A stretch of 64,000 bases of DNA from Mixta intestinalis (GTDB taxonomy: Bacteria; Pseudomonadota; Gammaproteobacteria; Enterobacterales; Enterobacteriaceae). The position numbers and the translations under genes were made by a program. Below are positions 44,244-54,622 of this stretch, piece after piece. Location: the NCBI RefSeq assembly GCF_009914055.1, contig NZ_CP028271.1, positions 3,720,001-3,784,000 of the forward strand, given 5' to 3'. Positions within the stretch are counted from its first letter, which is position 1, and the number at the start of each line of letters is the position of its first letter. The notes beneath the pieces are model-generated. The model was not told the origin of the DNA. It made no database searches and saw only the letters and a list, made by a program, of their open reading frames with translations.

Positions 44244-45299
44244 ATGATACCAATAATAAAAAAAACGGGTGTTAAGGCTGGAAGCCTGTTGTTACTATTC
44301 ACGGCGCCTTTTATCTACAACAACAGCTATGCCTCCACCGTTGAGTGTGAAAACATTTCTAATTCTGTTATTGCTGTTAACGTTTTTGATTTTAATAACC
44401 TGCCGACTCAGCTGCCTAAATCTGTGCCGGTAGGTACCACCATCTATGAGGCTACTGTCAATGTGGATGCGCGCTGTGCAAAAAAACTGTCTGGGATTGC
44501 TAGCGGTCCACAAAAAATTTATGCCAGCAGAAACGCTATCAAAAACCCATTAGGAAGCAAAAGTGGACTGACGTTTTACGTTACGATCAATGGTGAACGT
44601 GGAACGGAGCGAAAAAGCTATGATACCGGCCTTACAACGGAAGCTTTTATCGTTACCGGTTTAAACAATAAAGACGATTATACTAAAGTAAATATTCCAG
44701 TCCATGTCGAACTGGTGAAAACAGGAGAAAACGTATCCATTTCGCCGTTGAGCAACGATGTTTGGCTATTCTCGTTAGGTGACAGTGGTACTGGAAATCT
44801 GCGCTTCCGTGCCACTAATGTAAAAAAGCTCTCTTTTACAGATTATACCTGTAACGTTACTTCGCCTAATATTCAGCAAACTTTACCATTAATTAATATG
44901 GTTAATCTCAAAAATGTAGGCCCTGTAACCGGCTACTCTACTGATTTTAATGTCTCTCTTAACTGTAATGGTAATCTCTGGAGCACCCTGGCCGTTAAGA
45001 TGGCATTTAGTGGACAGACGGTAACGGGATTGGAGCAACAAGGCGTCTATCAGTTTTTGGATCAGTCAGGTGCGATAGCTGAAGGTATAGGTTTTCAGAT
45101 TTTTCATAAAAACAGTTCCGGTAATTATGTTTCTTCGGCAAAAAATGAGTGGTTTGAAATTGGTAATTTTGCTAATAATATTATAGGGCAGAGTGATACA
45201 ATTACAGTGCCATTAAGAGCTTCTTATTACAGGACGAGTGGGAATTTGAACCCGGGTATGTACTCCGGCACAATCACGTATACCGTCGACTACAAATAA
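44244..45299 (+). CDS. Two-domain fimbrial tip adhesin
   Basis: Protein of 351 residues with signal peptide 1-31 (cleaved after NNSYA). The first half (about 32-200) is unrelated to pilins and has two cysteines (VECEN, DARCAK), as for a lectin-like receptor domain. The second half (about 205-351) is a pilin domain, starting YTCNVTSPNIQQ with its partner cysteine (NCNG), and ends TYTVDYK. That is the arrangement of FimH/PapG-like adhesins. The operon has no other minor subunits. Receptor unknown. Confidence 0.78.
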   Translation: MIPIIKKTGVKAGSLLLLFTAPFIYNNSYASTVECENISNSVIAVNVFDFNNLPTQLPKSVPVGTTIYEATVNVDARCAKKLSGIASGPQKIYASRNAIKNPLGSKSGLTFYVTINGERGTERKSYDTGLTTEAFIVTGLNNKDDYTKVNIPVHVELVKTGENVSISPLSNDVWLFSLGDSGTGNLRFRATNVKKLSFTDYTCNVTSPNIQQTLPLINMVNLKNVGPVTGYSTDFNVSLNCNGNLWSTLAVKMAFSGQTVTGLEQQGVYQFLDQSGAIAEGIGFQIFHKNSSGNYVSSAKNEWFEIGNFANNIIGQSDTITVPLRASYYRTSGNLNPGMYSGTITYTVDYK

Positions 45300-45422
45300 T
45301 AAAGTTTATGTGCGCTTAACAGCGCATAGCACTTATGCTGCCTTAATAAACTCTGCCTGGCCTACAGGTTGTGACAATCTGCTTATTTTTTAATGGAACG
45401 TTATCAATGCGAAGGATTGTTT

Positions 45423-48400
45423 ATGAATAGTAAGAAATATCTGGGCTTTTTACCGATTGCTGGAATTGGGATGGGTAAAACCTGTCTACTCATTTCTCTG
45501 TTACCCTTTTCGGTAAACGGTGCGTCGCCCTGGAAAGAAGAGAGTGGCGGCATTATGGATGTCACCTCGGGCTATACCAGCACCGAGCAAGGAGATTATC
45601 CGCTTTATGTTTCAGGCACAGGAAGTGAACTAATTGTCAATGGTGATTACGAATTCCACGCTAACAGCGCTAAATCAGGCGCAGCTAAGGTTGAGAATAA
45701 TGGCAAATTGACGATTGATGGGGCGACGCTAGTAAATGACTCATCAGTGGATCCAAACACATCTACCGTTGCTGTTGTTGACGTTAACTCAGGGCAGCTT
45801 GATATGAAAAACAGTACGGTGTCAACTAACGCCGCGACTGGTTACGGTATAAAAGCTACGGGTAATTCAGTAATTGATGTTAAAGATAGTGAAATTACTA
45901 TAGATGGCAATGCAACAGAAGCAATTAATGTATCAGATAGTTCACAATTAACGGCAGATGGTTTAACTATTAATGTTAATAGTGATGGCGCCCACGGCAT
46001 CGTTGTTGCCAGTAAAGATGCGTCGGTCGAAATAAGAAATAGTTCAATAAATTTTAATAATAGTTATATGGTCGCCGCTATTGAGCAGAAGGCAGGTTCG
46101 CTGCTGGTAGACAATTTGACCGTAAAAAATACCGGTGAAGTTAATGGTATTGTTATCAGTGGAAAGGATGAAATTAAAGAGTCCAGCATTAGTAACAGTA
46201 ATATTAGCGTTGAAAAAGGTCAGGCTATCTCTGTACGTGAAGCAACGTTAACGCTGAATAATGTTCATGCGTCTAACTCTAAAGATAGCAGAAATGTGCT
46301 GGATATCTATGCCAATGCACATGTTGATATTAATGGCGGTAGCTATACTTCTACCGGAGCAAATGCTAATGCGATTTGGCTGTCCAGTGCTGATAGTAGT
46401 TTAACGATCGATAATGCAACACTGAAAACGTCTGGTAATAAATCTCATGCGTTGAACGCGCAATATGGTAGTGCTGATGCAACCTCAGTGAAAATGTTTA
46501 CTGACGGCGAAGCCAGCTATGGTTTTTATACTACCAAAACGTCCTCTGGCACTGGCCTGATTATTGAAACTACCGGTAAAACGGGTGTGGGTGCCTTTAG
46601 TACATTAGGTGGCTACTTAACGCTAAAAGACAGTTCTATTACTACACGCGGCGTAAGTGCTCATGGTGTTGCGGTCAATCCTTCTTCCGTACTAAAAATT
46701 AATAACAGCACGGTGACTACCAATGGGGATAGTGCAGCAGCTATCTACACCTCTCTGGGAAAAATGGTAGCTAAAGATAGCACCTTTACCAGCGCAGGTG
46801 ATGCAGTAGGTATGTGGGCGCTGGGATCCGATGCACAAGCATTAAATGATGTGAGCTTTGATAATACCAAACTTATTAGTACTAGCCAGGAAACGATTAA
46901 GGTAACCGGCAGCACCCTGAAAATGGTAGCAACCAATGGTTCAGTTCTGGAAGGTAAAGGCGGTAAGCTATTAAACGCTATCGTTAATCCTAAAGATACT
47001 ACTAAGTTTTCAGAGGTCAACCTGGAAGCCCGGGGTAATACCACTCTAAAGGGTGATATTTATGCTGATGCCGATAGCTACGCTTCAGTTAAGCTTTTTG
47101 AAAGCTCAACGCTGACTGGTGCGGTAGAAAACGCTGATATAGAAGTTGATGACAGCAGCCAGTGGCAAATGACCGGTACCTCAATGGTACAGAACCTTAT
47201 CAATGCAGGCACCGTGGCGTTTAACAGTGGCGTAGTTGATGATGTACTGACCGTTAAAGGCGATTATGAGAGTAATAATGGTACGCTGATATTTAATACC
47301 GCTCTGAACGGCGACGACTCCGCAACCAATAAGCTGATTGTTGAGGGTAATACTTCGGGTACCACTAATGTTGTAGTTAATAACGCTGGCGGTACCGGAG
47401 CTCAAACGGTTGATGGGATTGAGCTGATACAGGTTAACGGTACTTCAGACGGTGAATTTGTGCAAAAAGGTCGTATCGTTGCCGGTGCTTATGAATATGA
47501 GCTGGGGCGTGGGGACGGCAGTAATGCGGGCAACTGGTATCTGATGAACTGGCGTATGCCGGATGACCCGAATAACAATCAGCCGGATGATAACGGAAAT
47601 AATACGGATAAGCCGGTTAAACCGTCGCGTGCTGTTGTACGTCCTGAGGCCGGTGGTTATATCGCTAACAGCGCTGCCGCCGCTACGTTATTTAATCTCA
47701 GCCTGTTCGATCGACTTGGCAATCGTAGCCTGTCTGACGTGAACGATGAATCGCAGTCCAGTTTATGGCTACGTCAGGTTGCTGGTCATAACCGCACCTA
47801 TATGGGAAATTCTCTGGATGCAAAAAGCAATCGCTATGTAGTCCAGCTGGGCGGCGATCTGTTACAGGCAACAGTTGGTGAAGGCTTACTGCATATCGGA
47901 CCGATGCTGGGTTACGGTCGTCAGTCAACCAACATTCGCTCAACGGTAACCAATTATAAAACGGAGAGTTCAATCTCTGGTTATAGCGTAGGTGCCTATG
48001 CCAGCTGGTTTGCTAATCAGTCTAGCGATACGGGCTTCTGGCTGGATAGCTGGCTGCAATATAACTGGTTTGACAGCAGCGTGTCAGGTGAAGGTCTGTG
48101 GACCGAGAAGTATCGTACGGAGGGCGTTAGTGCATCTCTGGAAGGGGGTTATGCCTGGAAAGCTCTGGAACGTCAGGGCAATAACCAACGTACCTACGGT
48201 TTCTACATTCAGCCACATGCGCAGATCATTTTTAACGGCCTGAAGACTGTCAAAATGGTTGAGCAAAACGGTACGCAGGTGGTAACGAATGAAAACCGCA
48301 ACTGGTTATCTCGTGTTGGCGTTCGCAGCTGGGTAGAAGAATCAAAACTGGCGGGTGAGAGTAACCTCAAACCTTACGTAGAGGTAAACTGGCTGCATAA

Positions 48401-48596
48401 CAGCGATCCTTACGACGTTAACCTTAACTACGTAAAAGTACAGCAGGATAGCGGTAGCAACCGCGTTGAGCTGAAAACCGGTATTGAAGGGAAGATAAGC
48501 AATAACTTCCAGCTGAACGGAAGCATCGCGGTGCAGAAAGGTCGCGATCATTACCAGGATGCCAGTGTGATGTTAGGTGCGAAGTACACCTTCTGA
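45423..48596 (+). CDS. AidA-type autotransporter adhesin
   Basis: Type V secreted protein of 1057 residues. After an extended signal peptide (about 1-34, ending VNGA) comes a passenger of beta-helical repeats with many NST/DSS turns (for example NNSTVTTNGDSAAAI), running to about residue 700. A Pro/Asn/Asp-rich linker (about 713-736) leads to the autochaperone/junction PEAGGYIANSAAAATLFN, then the 12-strand barrel from about residue 780, ending in the terminal phenylalanine (ASVMLGAKYTF). ATG 45423 has AAGGA six bases upstream; the earlier ATG at 45393 lacks one. It is last in the island and likely an adhesin or surface protein for aggregation. Confidence 0.9.
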   Translation: MNSKKYLGFLPIAGIGMGKTCLLISLLPFSVNGASPWKEESGGIMDVTSGYTSTEQGDYPLYVSGTGSELIVNGDYEFHANSAKSGAAKVENNGKLTIDGATLVNDSSVDPNTSTVAVVDVNSGQLDMKNSTVSTNAATGYGIKATGNSVIDVKDSEITIDGNATEAINVSDSSQLTADGLTINVNSDGAHGIVVASKDASVEIRNSSINFNNSYMVAAIEQKAGSLLVDNLTVKNTGEVNGIVISGKDEIKESSISNSNISVEKGQAISVREATLTLNNVHASNSKDSRNVLDIYANAHVDINGGSYTSTGANANAIWLSSADSSLTIDNATLKTSGNKSHALNAQYGSADATSVKMFTDGEASYGFYTTKTSSGTGLIIETTGKTGVGAFSTLGGYLTLKDSSITTRGVSAHGVAVNPSSVLKINNSTVTTNGDSAAAIYTSLGKMVAKDSTFTSAGDAVGMWALGSDAQALNDVSFDNTKLISTSQETIKVTGSTLKMVATNGSVLEGKGGKLLNAIVNPKDTTKFSEVNLEARGNTTLKGDIYADADSYASVKLFESSTLTGAVENADIEVDDSSQWQMTGTSMVQNLINAGTVAFNSGVVDDVLTVKGDYESNNGTLIFNTALNGDDSATNKLIVEGNTSGTTNVVVNNAGGTGAQTVDGIELIQVNGTSDGEFVQKGRIVAGAYEYELGRGDGSNAGNWYLMNWRMPDDPNNNQPDDNGNNTDKPVKPSRAVVRPEAGGYIANSAAAATLFNLSLFDRLGNRSLSDVNDESQSSLWLRQVAGHNRTYMGNSLDAKSNRYVVQLGGDLLQATVGEGLLHIGPMLGYGRQSTNIRSTVTNYKTESSISGYSVGAYASWFANQSSDTGFWLDSWLQYNWFDSSVSGEGLWTEKYRTEGVSASLEGGYAWKALERQGNNQRTYGFYIQPHAQIIFNGLKTVKMVEQNGTQVVTNENRNWLSRVGVRSWVEESKLAGESNLKPYVEVNWLHNSDPYDVNLNYVKVQQDSGSNRVELKTGIEGKISNNFQLNGSIAVQKGRDHYQDASVMLGAKYTF

Positions 48597-48612
48597 TAAA
48601 GTCTCTTAAAGA

Positions 48613-48643
48613 AAAGGCGCCAATCCGGCGCCTTTATTTTTTT
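48613..48643. terminator. Terminator between the autotransporter and mnmE
   Basis: AAAGGCGCC (48613-48621) pairs with GGCGCCTTT (48627-48635), followed by ATTTTTTTT. It closes the autotransporter transcript and, being symmetric, may also serve mnmE from the other side. Confidence 0.9.
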
Positions 48644-48677
48644 ATGTGGTTTGAGTTACTGCCCGGTATGACGAAAC

Positions 48678-50042
48678 TTATTTACCGATACAGAAGCTGG
48701 AAAAGATGCGGCCCAGCAGATCGTCAGAAGTAAATTCACCGGTAATTTCGCTCAGCGCCTGCTGTGCCAGTCGTAACTCCTCAGCTAACAGTTCTCCTGC
48801 CCATGCGCCGAGCAGCTGCGCTTTGCCCTGTTGCAAGTGAGTGTTCGCTAACTCAAGAGCTTGTAAATGACGCCGGCGCGCCAGAAAACCGCCTTCCATG
48901 TTGTCATTGAAGCCCATGCTTTGCTTCAGGTGTTCACGTAACTGTTCTACGCCTTCGCCAGTACGTGCCGACAGACGGATGAGTGAGTGACCATTTACTT
49001 CCGTTAAACCCAGGCGTTCGCCAGTAATGTCCGCTTTGTTACGCACCACGGTAATCGGCAGTGAAGCCGGTAGTCGGGCAATAAAATCGGGCCAGATAGC
49101 GCCAGGCTCGGTAGCATCGGTAGTCGTACCGTCAACCATAAACAATACCCGATCCGCCTGCTCGATCTCCTGCCAGGCTCGCTCGATGCCGATACGCTCA
49201 ACTTCATCGCTGGCCTCACGCAGACCCGCCGTATCGATAATATGCAGCGGCATTCCATCAATATGGATATGCTCACGCAGCACATCGCGCGTGGTGCCTG
49301 CGATGTCCGTAACAATAGCGGCTTCGCGTCCGGCCAGCGCGTTAAGCAGGCTTGATTTACCGGCGTTGGGACGGCCAGCAATCACTACCTTCATCCCTTC
49401 ACGCAGCAGACTACCCTGGCGCGCTTCAGCGCGAACGGCATCTAAATCCTGCATTACGTTATTCAGCTGCGCTTCGATTTTACCATCGGACAGGAAATCG
49501 ATCTCTTCATCCGGAAAGTCGATTGCCGCTTCCACATAGATGCGCAAGTGAGTAAGTGCTTCCACAAGCTGATTCACGCGAACAGAAAATGCGCCCTGTA
49601 GCGAATTTAATGCCGAGCGTGCCGCCTGCTCTGAACTGGCGTCAATCAGGTCGGCTATCGCCTCAGCCTGCGCTAAATCCAGCTTATCATTAAGAAAGGC
49701 GCGTTCTGAAAACTCACCGGGTCTGGCGATGCGTACGCCAGGCAGCGCGGCAATGCGCTTCAACAGCAGATCGAGAATAACCGGGCCACCGTGTCCCTGT
49801 AGCTCCAGCACATCTTCGCCGGTAAACGAGTTCGGCCCTGGAAACCACAGCGCGATACCCTGATCGAGCGTACTGCCGTCGGCGGCTTTAAAAGGCAGGT
49901 AGTCGGCATAACGCGGTTTTGGCAGCTTGCCCAACAGCTGCCGGGCGACATCTGCCGCCTGGCTGCCAGAAATTCGCAGAATACCCACGCCGCCGCGCCC
50001 TGGCGGTGTGGCCTGGGCGACAATCGTATCGCTGTGGCTCAT
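48678..50042 (-). CDS. mnmE: tRNA modification GTPase MnmE
   Basis: GTPase of 454 residues that with MnmG modifies wobble uridine in tRNAs. The N-terminal folate-binding domain starts MSHSDTIVAQATPPGRGGVGILRISG; the G domain carries the P-loop GRPNAGKSS and the switch segment DTAGLREA; the C-terminal CIGK holds Cys451. The start at 50042 was chosen from homology; the frame extends 33 codons upstream with no conserved content. It is the first core gene after the island. Confidence 0.97.
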   Translation of the reverse strand: MSHSDTIVAQATPPGRGGVGILRISGSQAADVARQLLGKLPKPRYADYLPFKAADGSTLDQGIALWFPGPNSFTGEDVLELQGHGGPVILDLLLKRIAALPGVRIARPGEFSERAFLNDKLDLAQAEAIADLIDASSEQAARSALNSLQGAFSVRVNQLVEALTHLRIYVEAAIDFPDEEIDFLSDGKIEAQLNNVMQDLDAVRAEARQGSLLREGMKVVIAGRPNAGKSSLLNALAGREAAIVTDIAGTTRDVLREHIHIDGMPLHIIDTAGLREASDEVERIGIERAWQEIEQADRVLFMVDGTTTDATEPGAIWPDFIARLPASLPITVVRNKADITGERLGLTEVNGHSLIRLSARTGEGVEQLREHLKQSMGFNDNMEGGFLARRRHLQALELANTHLQQGKAQLLGAWAGELLAEELRLAQQALSEITGEFTSDDLLGRIFSSFCIGK

Positions 50043-50181
50043 GGAAACTCTCTCAATACGGTAATAAAAACAAGGGCAGCTGTCTGCCTCAGGTAAACGT
50101 GCCAGCGCTCCCCGCGCCTTGAGTTTGTTTACTCGTTGCATATCCGCAGCATTAATTATGATGTCCGGACGACAACAAATA

Positions 50182-50209
50182 AACAGGGGCGGTAAAATCC
50201 GCCCCTGTT
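50182..50209 (-). terminator. Hairpin between yidC and mnmE
   Basis: A perfect 11-bp stem, AACAGGGGCGG (50182-50192) with CCGCCCCTGTT (50199-50209), loop of six bases. On the minus strand it starts 34 bases after the yidC stop and is followed by TATTTGTT. Probably a yidC terminator or attenuator before mnmE. Confidence 0.7.
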
Positions 50210-50242
50210 AGGTTCTGCCTGAAACTGAATTAACTCAGGCCG

Positions 50243-51886
50243 TTATGCTTTCTTCTTGTCGCGGCTGTGCAGACCGCGTTTTTCCAGCCCGCGATAGATC
50301 AGCTGCTGCTGGAGGATAGTTACCAGGTTGCTGACGATGTAGTACAGCACCAGACCTGACGGGAACCACAGGAAGAACACGGTGAAGATAACCGGCATAA
50401 AGGTCATGATCTTCTGCTGCATCGGATCGGTCACGGTAGTCGGCGACATCTTCTGAATGAAGAACATCGTTACGCCCATCAGGATCGGCAGGATGTAGTA
50501 GGGGTCCTGTGCAGAGAGATCGTGGATCCACAGCGCAAACGGCGCATGTCGCAATTCTACTGAGCCCATCAGCATGTAGTAGAGCGCAAGGAAGATCGGC
50601 ATCTGAATAACCAGAGGCAGGCAGCCGCCTAGCGGATTCACCTTCTCTGATTTATACAGCGCCATCATTTCCTGACTCATCCGCTGCTTGTCGTCACCCA
50701 GGCGCTCACGCATAGCCTGAATTTTCGGCTGCAGCATACGCATCTTCGCCATGGAGGTGTACTGCGCTTTGGTCAGCGGGTACATGATGCCACGAACGAT
50801 AAAGGTGATAACGATAATGGAGAAGCCCCAGTTACCGATAAAGCTGTGCAGGAACTTCAGCAGCTTGAACAGCGGCTGAGAGATAAACCACAGCCAGCCG
50901 TAGTCAACGGTCAAATCGAGGTGCGGCGCGACGGCAGCCATCTTATCCTGGACTTCCGGCCCCACCCACAACGTGGCAGCCAGCGTCTGCTGCGTGCCAG
51001 CAGCAACGGCTACCGGTGCGGATTTATAGCCAACAGCGGCAATGCCGTTACCCAGATTACTGGTGTAAAGCGTGTTATTACCAGCGGTACGCGGCACCCA
51101 TGCGGTAGCAAAATATTGTTGCAACATAGCTACCCAGCCGTTAGCGGTAGTGGTGCTCAGGTTTTCGTTATCCGCGATCTTATCAAACTTATACTTCTGA
51201 TATTTATCATCGCTGGTGGAGTAGGCCGCACCACGGAAAGTATGCAGAGCAAAATTATTACTGCCGGTCTCACGGTGCTTCGGCAGATCGATAGTCTGCT
51301 TCAGCTGGCCAAACATTGACACTTCCAGCGGCTGCTGAGTGGTGTTGTTAATCTGATACTCGACGTTGATGGCATATTCGCCGCGCTTCAGCACAAAGGT
51401 CTTGGTATAGACGGCGCCATTTTCTGCGGTGAAGGTCATCGGAATACGCAATTCATTCTGACCGTCGGCCAGCTCAAAGCTATCCTGTGTCGTGGTATAC
51501 AGCGGACGAGCGCCGTTATTCGGATTATCCGGTCCGTTTCTGCCCGTCAGGCCGCTCTGCGCCTGATATAAAAAGCCGGGGGTCGTTTCCAGCAGCTGGA
51601 AAGGCTGAGTGGAGCCCAGCTTATCCGGGTAAGTCAGCAGCTGCGCCTGTTCTACATCACCACCGCGGGTATTGATGTTTAAAGACAGGACATCGGTCTT
51701 AACGGCGATCGTTTTGCCCTGACCGCTGGCAGGTACACCCTGGTTAGCGGCATCACCGGCTACTGTCGTGTTTTGCGTGGTCTGGGTTTGCTGCGGCTGC
51801 GGAGCGTGGTCCGTCTGCCAGGCTTGCCAGATCATGAAAGACACGAACAGAAAAGCGATGAGAAAAAGATTGCGTTGCGAATCCAT
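50243..51886 (-). CDS. yidC: Membrane protein insertase YidC
   Basis: Inner-membrane insertase of 547 residues working alone and with SecYEG. The N-terminal membrane helix (MDSQRNLFLIAFLFVSFMIWQAW) is followed by the periplasmic beta-domain (about 60-340) and the conserved five-helix core with the hydrophilic groove (RGIMYPLTKAQYTSMAKMR). It lies 2 bases after yidD on the minus strand in the rpmH-rnpA-yidD-yidC unit. Confidence 0.97.
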   Translation of the reverse strand: MDSQRNLFLIAFLFVSFMIWQAWQTDHAPQPQQTQTTQNTTVAGDAANQGVPASGQGKTIAVKTDVLSLNINTRGGDVEQAQLLTYPDKLGSTQPFQLLETTPGFLYQAQSGLTGRNGPDNPNNGARPLYTTTQDSFELADGQNELRIPMTFTAENGAVYTKTFVLKRGEYAINVEYQINNTTQQPLEVSMFGQLKQTIDLPKHRETGSNNFALHTFRGAAYSTSDDKYQKYKFDKIADNENLSTTTANGWVAMLQQYFATAWVPRTAGNNTLYTSNLGNGIAAVGYKSAPVAVAAGTQQTLAATLWVGPEVQDKMAAVAPHLDLTVDYGWLWFISQPLFKLLKFLHSFIGNWGFSIIVITFIVRGIMYPLTKAQYTSMAKMRMLQPKIQAMRERLGDDKQRMSQEMMALYKSEKVNPLGGCLPLVIQMPIFLALYYMLMGSVELRHAPFALWIHDLSAQDPYYILPILMGVTMFFIQKMSPTTVTDPMQQKIMTFMPVIFTVFFLWFPSGLVLYYIVSNLVTILQQQLIYRGLEKRGLHSRDKKKA

Positions 51887-51888
51887 CG

Positions 51889-52146
51889 TTAATGTTCTCT
51901 GTTATCGTCGGTTTTTGGCGGCACCGGATCGTCACCACCCGGGTTTAAAGGGTGGCATTTTAATACGCGTTTCAACGTCAACCAACTGCCTTTTATCATC
52001 CCGAACCTGCGCAAGGCCACAACGCCATAATGCGAGCAGGTCGGGTTAAAACGGCAGTGGGGTCCCAGAAGCGGGCTAATGACGCGTTGGTAAACGCGGA
52101 TCAGCGCAATCAGGAGCCGCGCGCCAGGCGACAGTGACGACGCCAT
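51889..52146 (-). CDS. yidD: Membrane protein insertion efficiency factor YidD
   Basis: Small amphipathic protein of 85 residues at the inner face of the inner membrane, aiding YidC-dependent insertion. The invariant cysteine motifs (GPHCRFNPTCSHY and LKCHPLNPGG) are intact, and the sequence is nearly the same as E. coli YidD. Its 5' end overlaps rnpA by 37 bases. Confidence 0.95.
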   Translation of the reverse strand: MASSLSPGARLLIALIRVYQRVISPLLGPHCRFNPTCSHYGVVALRRFGMIKGSWLTLKRVLKCHPLNPGGDDPVPPKTDDNREH

Positions 52147-52469
52147 AATTTCTCCAACGCTTCCATTAGCGAACGGTTATCGAGGTCGGCTACCCCTTTC
52201 TTTGCCACGACCACAAAATCCATTGCGGGGAGTTCGTGCTGGCGCAGGCGAAAGCTCTCACGGGTCAATCGCTTGATCCGGTTACGCTCATGCGCACGCT
52301 TAACATTTTTTTTCGCGACGGTAAGACCGATACGGGGATGCCCCAGCGAATTAAGGCGGCCGAGAATAGTAATTTGCGGCGTGCCAGCCCGTTGTGGCTG
52401 CTGGAAGACGAAAGTGAAATGAGTGGGAGTTAGCAAACGTAACTCCCTGGGAAATGCGAGCTTAACCAC
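52110..52469 (-). CDS. rnpA: Ribonuclease P protein component
   Basis: Basic protein of 119 residues that binds the RNA subunit of RNase P and helps cut tRNA 5' leaders. The RNR motif region (AHERNRIKRLTRESFR) is conserved. The start is GTG (52469), as in E. coli, giving VKLAFPRELRLL. It overlaps yidD and follows rpmH at 17 bases. Confidence 0.95.
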   Translation of the reverse strand: MVKLAFPRELRLLTPTHFTFVFQQPQRAGTPQITILGRLNSLGHPRIGLTVAKKNVKRAHERNRIKRLTRESFRLRQHELPAMDFVVVAKKGVADLDNRSLMEALEKLWRRHCRLARGS

Positions 52470-52486
52470 TTACGGGTTAGCTTTTA

Positions 52487-53223
<737 letters not shown>

Positions 53224-54618
53224 GTGTCACTTTCGCTTTGGCAACAGTGTCTTGCCCGTTTGCAGGATGAGCTACCTGCCACTGAATTCAGCATGTGGAT
53301 ACGTCCGTTACAGGCTGAACTGAACGACAATACGCTGGCCTTATATGCCCCGAATCGGTTCGTACTCGACTGGGTAAGAGATAAATATCTCAATAATATC
53401 AATGGGCTGCTTAATGACTTTTGCGGTGCGGATGCGCCACAGCTGCGCTTTGAAGTGGGCAGTAAACCGATGGCACAGACGATTCCGCAGCCTGCTGTCA
53501 CCAGCGTTGTGGCTCCGGTAGCGGCCAGTATTCCACCGGTACAGCCTGCGGCGCGCCCCAGCTGGGATAGCGTGCCCGCACCAGCGGAGCGTTCATGGCG
53601 CTCAAACGTAAACGCTAAACATAATTTTGATAACTTCGTTGAAGGTAAATCTAACCAGCTGGCGCGCGCGGCGGCGCGTCAGGTGGCAGATAATCCTGGC
53701 GGTGCTTATAACCCGTTGTTCCTTTATGGCGGTACGGGCCTGGGTAAAACGCACCTCCTGCACGCCGTAGGCAACGGCATTATCGCCCGCAAGCCCAACG
53801 CGAAAGTGGTTTATATGCACTCGGAGCGTTTTGTGCAGGATATGGTGAAAGCGTTGCAGAATAACGCCATCGAAGAGTTCAAGCGTTACTACCGTTCGGT
53901 AGATGCGCTGCTTATCGATGATATTCAGTTCTTTGCCAATAAAGAGCGCTCGCAGGAGGAGTTTTTCCATACCTTCAACGCGCTGCTGGAAGGCAACCAG
54001 CAAATTATTTTAACCTCCGACCGCTATCCAAAAGAAATTAACGGCGTGGAGGATCGCCTGAAATCCCGCTTTGGTTGGGGGCTAACGGTGGCTATCGAAC
54101 CGCCAGAGCTGGAAACACGTGTGGCGATCCTGATGAAAAAGGCGGATGAGAATGATATTCGCCTGCCCGGTGAAGTAGCCTTCTTTATTGCCAAGCGCCT
54201 GCGTTCTAACGTGCGTGAACTGGAAGGGGCGCTGAACCGTGTTATTGCCAACGCTAACTTTACCGGCCGCGCCATTACTATTGATTTCGTGCGCGAGGCG
54301 TTGCGCGATCTGCTGGCGCTGCAGGAAAAGCTGGTGACCATCGATAATATTCAGAAGACAGTCGCGGAATATTACAAAATCAAGGTGGCCGATCTGCTCT
54401 CTAAACGCCGCTCACGCTCGGTAGCGCGTCCGCGTCAGATGGCGATGGCGATGGCGAAAGAGCTGACCAACCACAGCCTGCCGGAGATCGGTGATGCTTT
54501 CGGGGGTCGTGACCATACCACCGTGCTGCATGCCTGCCGTAAAATCGAGCAGCTGCGTGAGGAAAGTCACGACATTAAAGAAGATTTTTCAAATTTAATC
54601 AGAACATTATCTTCCTGA
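53224..54618 (+). CDS. dnaA: Chromosomal replication initiator DnaA
   Basis: AAA+ initiator that binds DnaA boxes and melts oriC. Domain I starts at SLSLWQQCLARLQDELP; domain II is the Pro/Ala-rich linker (about 85-125); domain III has Walker A GGTGLGKT (169-176) and LLIDDIQF as Walker B; domain IV ends in the helix-turn-helix with the signature GGRDHTTVLHACRKI. GTG at 53224 is the start, as in E. coli; the ATG upstream at 53170 gives unrelated residues. Length 464, three shorter than E. coli in the linker. Confidence 0.97.
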   Translation: MSLSLWQQCLARLQDELPATEFSMWIRPLQAELNDNTLALYAPNRFVLDWVRDKYLNNINGLLNDFCGADAPQLRFEVGSKPMAQTIPQPAVTSVVAPVAASIPPVQPAARPSWDSVPAPAERSWRSNVNAKHNFDNFVEGKSNQLARAAARQVADNPGGAYNPLFLYGGTGLGKTHLLHAVGNGIIARKPNAKVVYMHSERFVQDMVKALQNNAIEEFKRYYRSVDALLIDDIQFFANKERSQEEFFHTFNALLEGNQQIILTSDRYPKEINGVEDRLKSRFGWGLTVAIEPPELETRVAILMKKADENDIRLPGEVAFFIAKRLRSNVRELEGALNRVIANANFTGRAITIDFVREALRDLLALQEKLVTIDNIQKTVAEYYKIKVADLLSKRRSRSVARPRQMAMAMAKELTNHSLPEIGDAFGGRDHTTVLHACRKIEQLREESHDIKEDFSNLIRTLSS

Positions 54619-54622
54619 CGCT

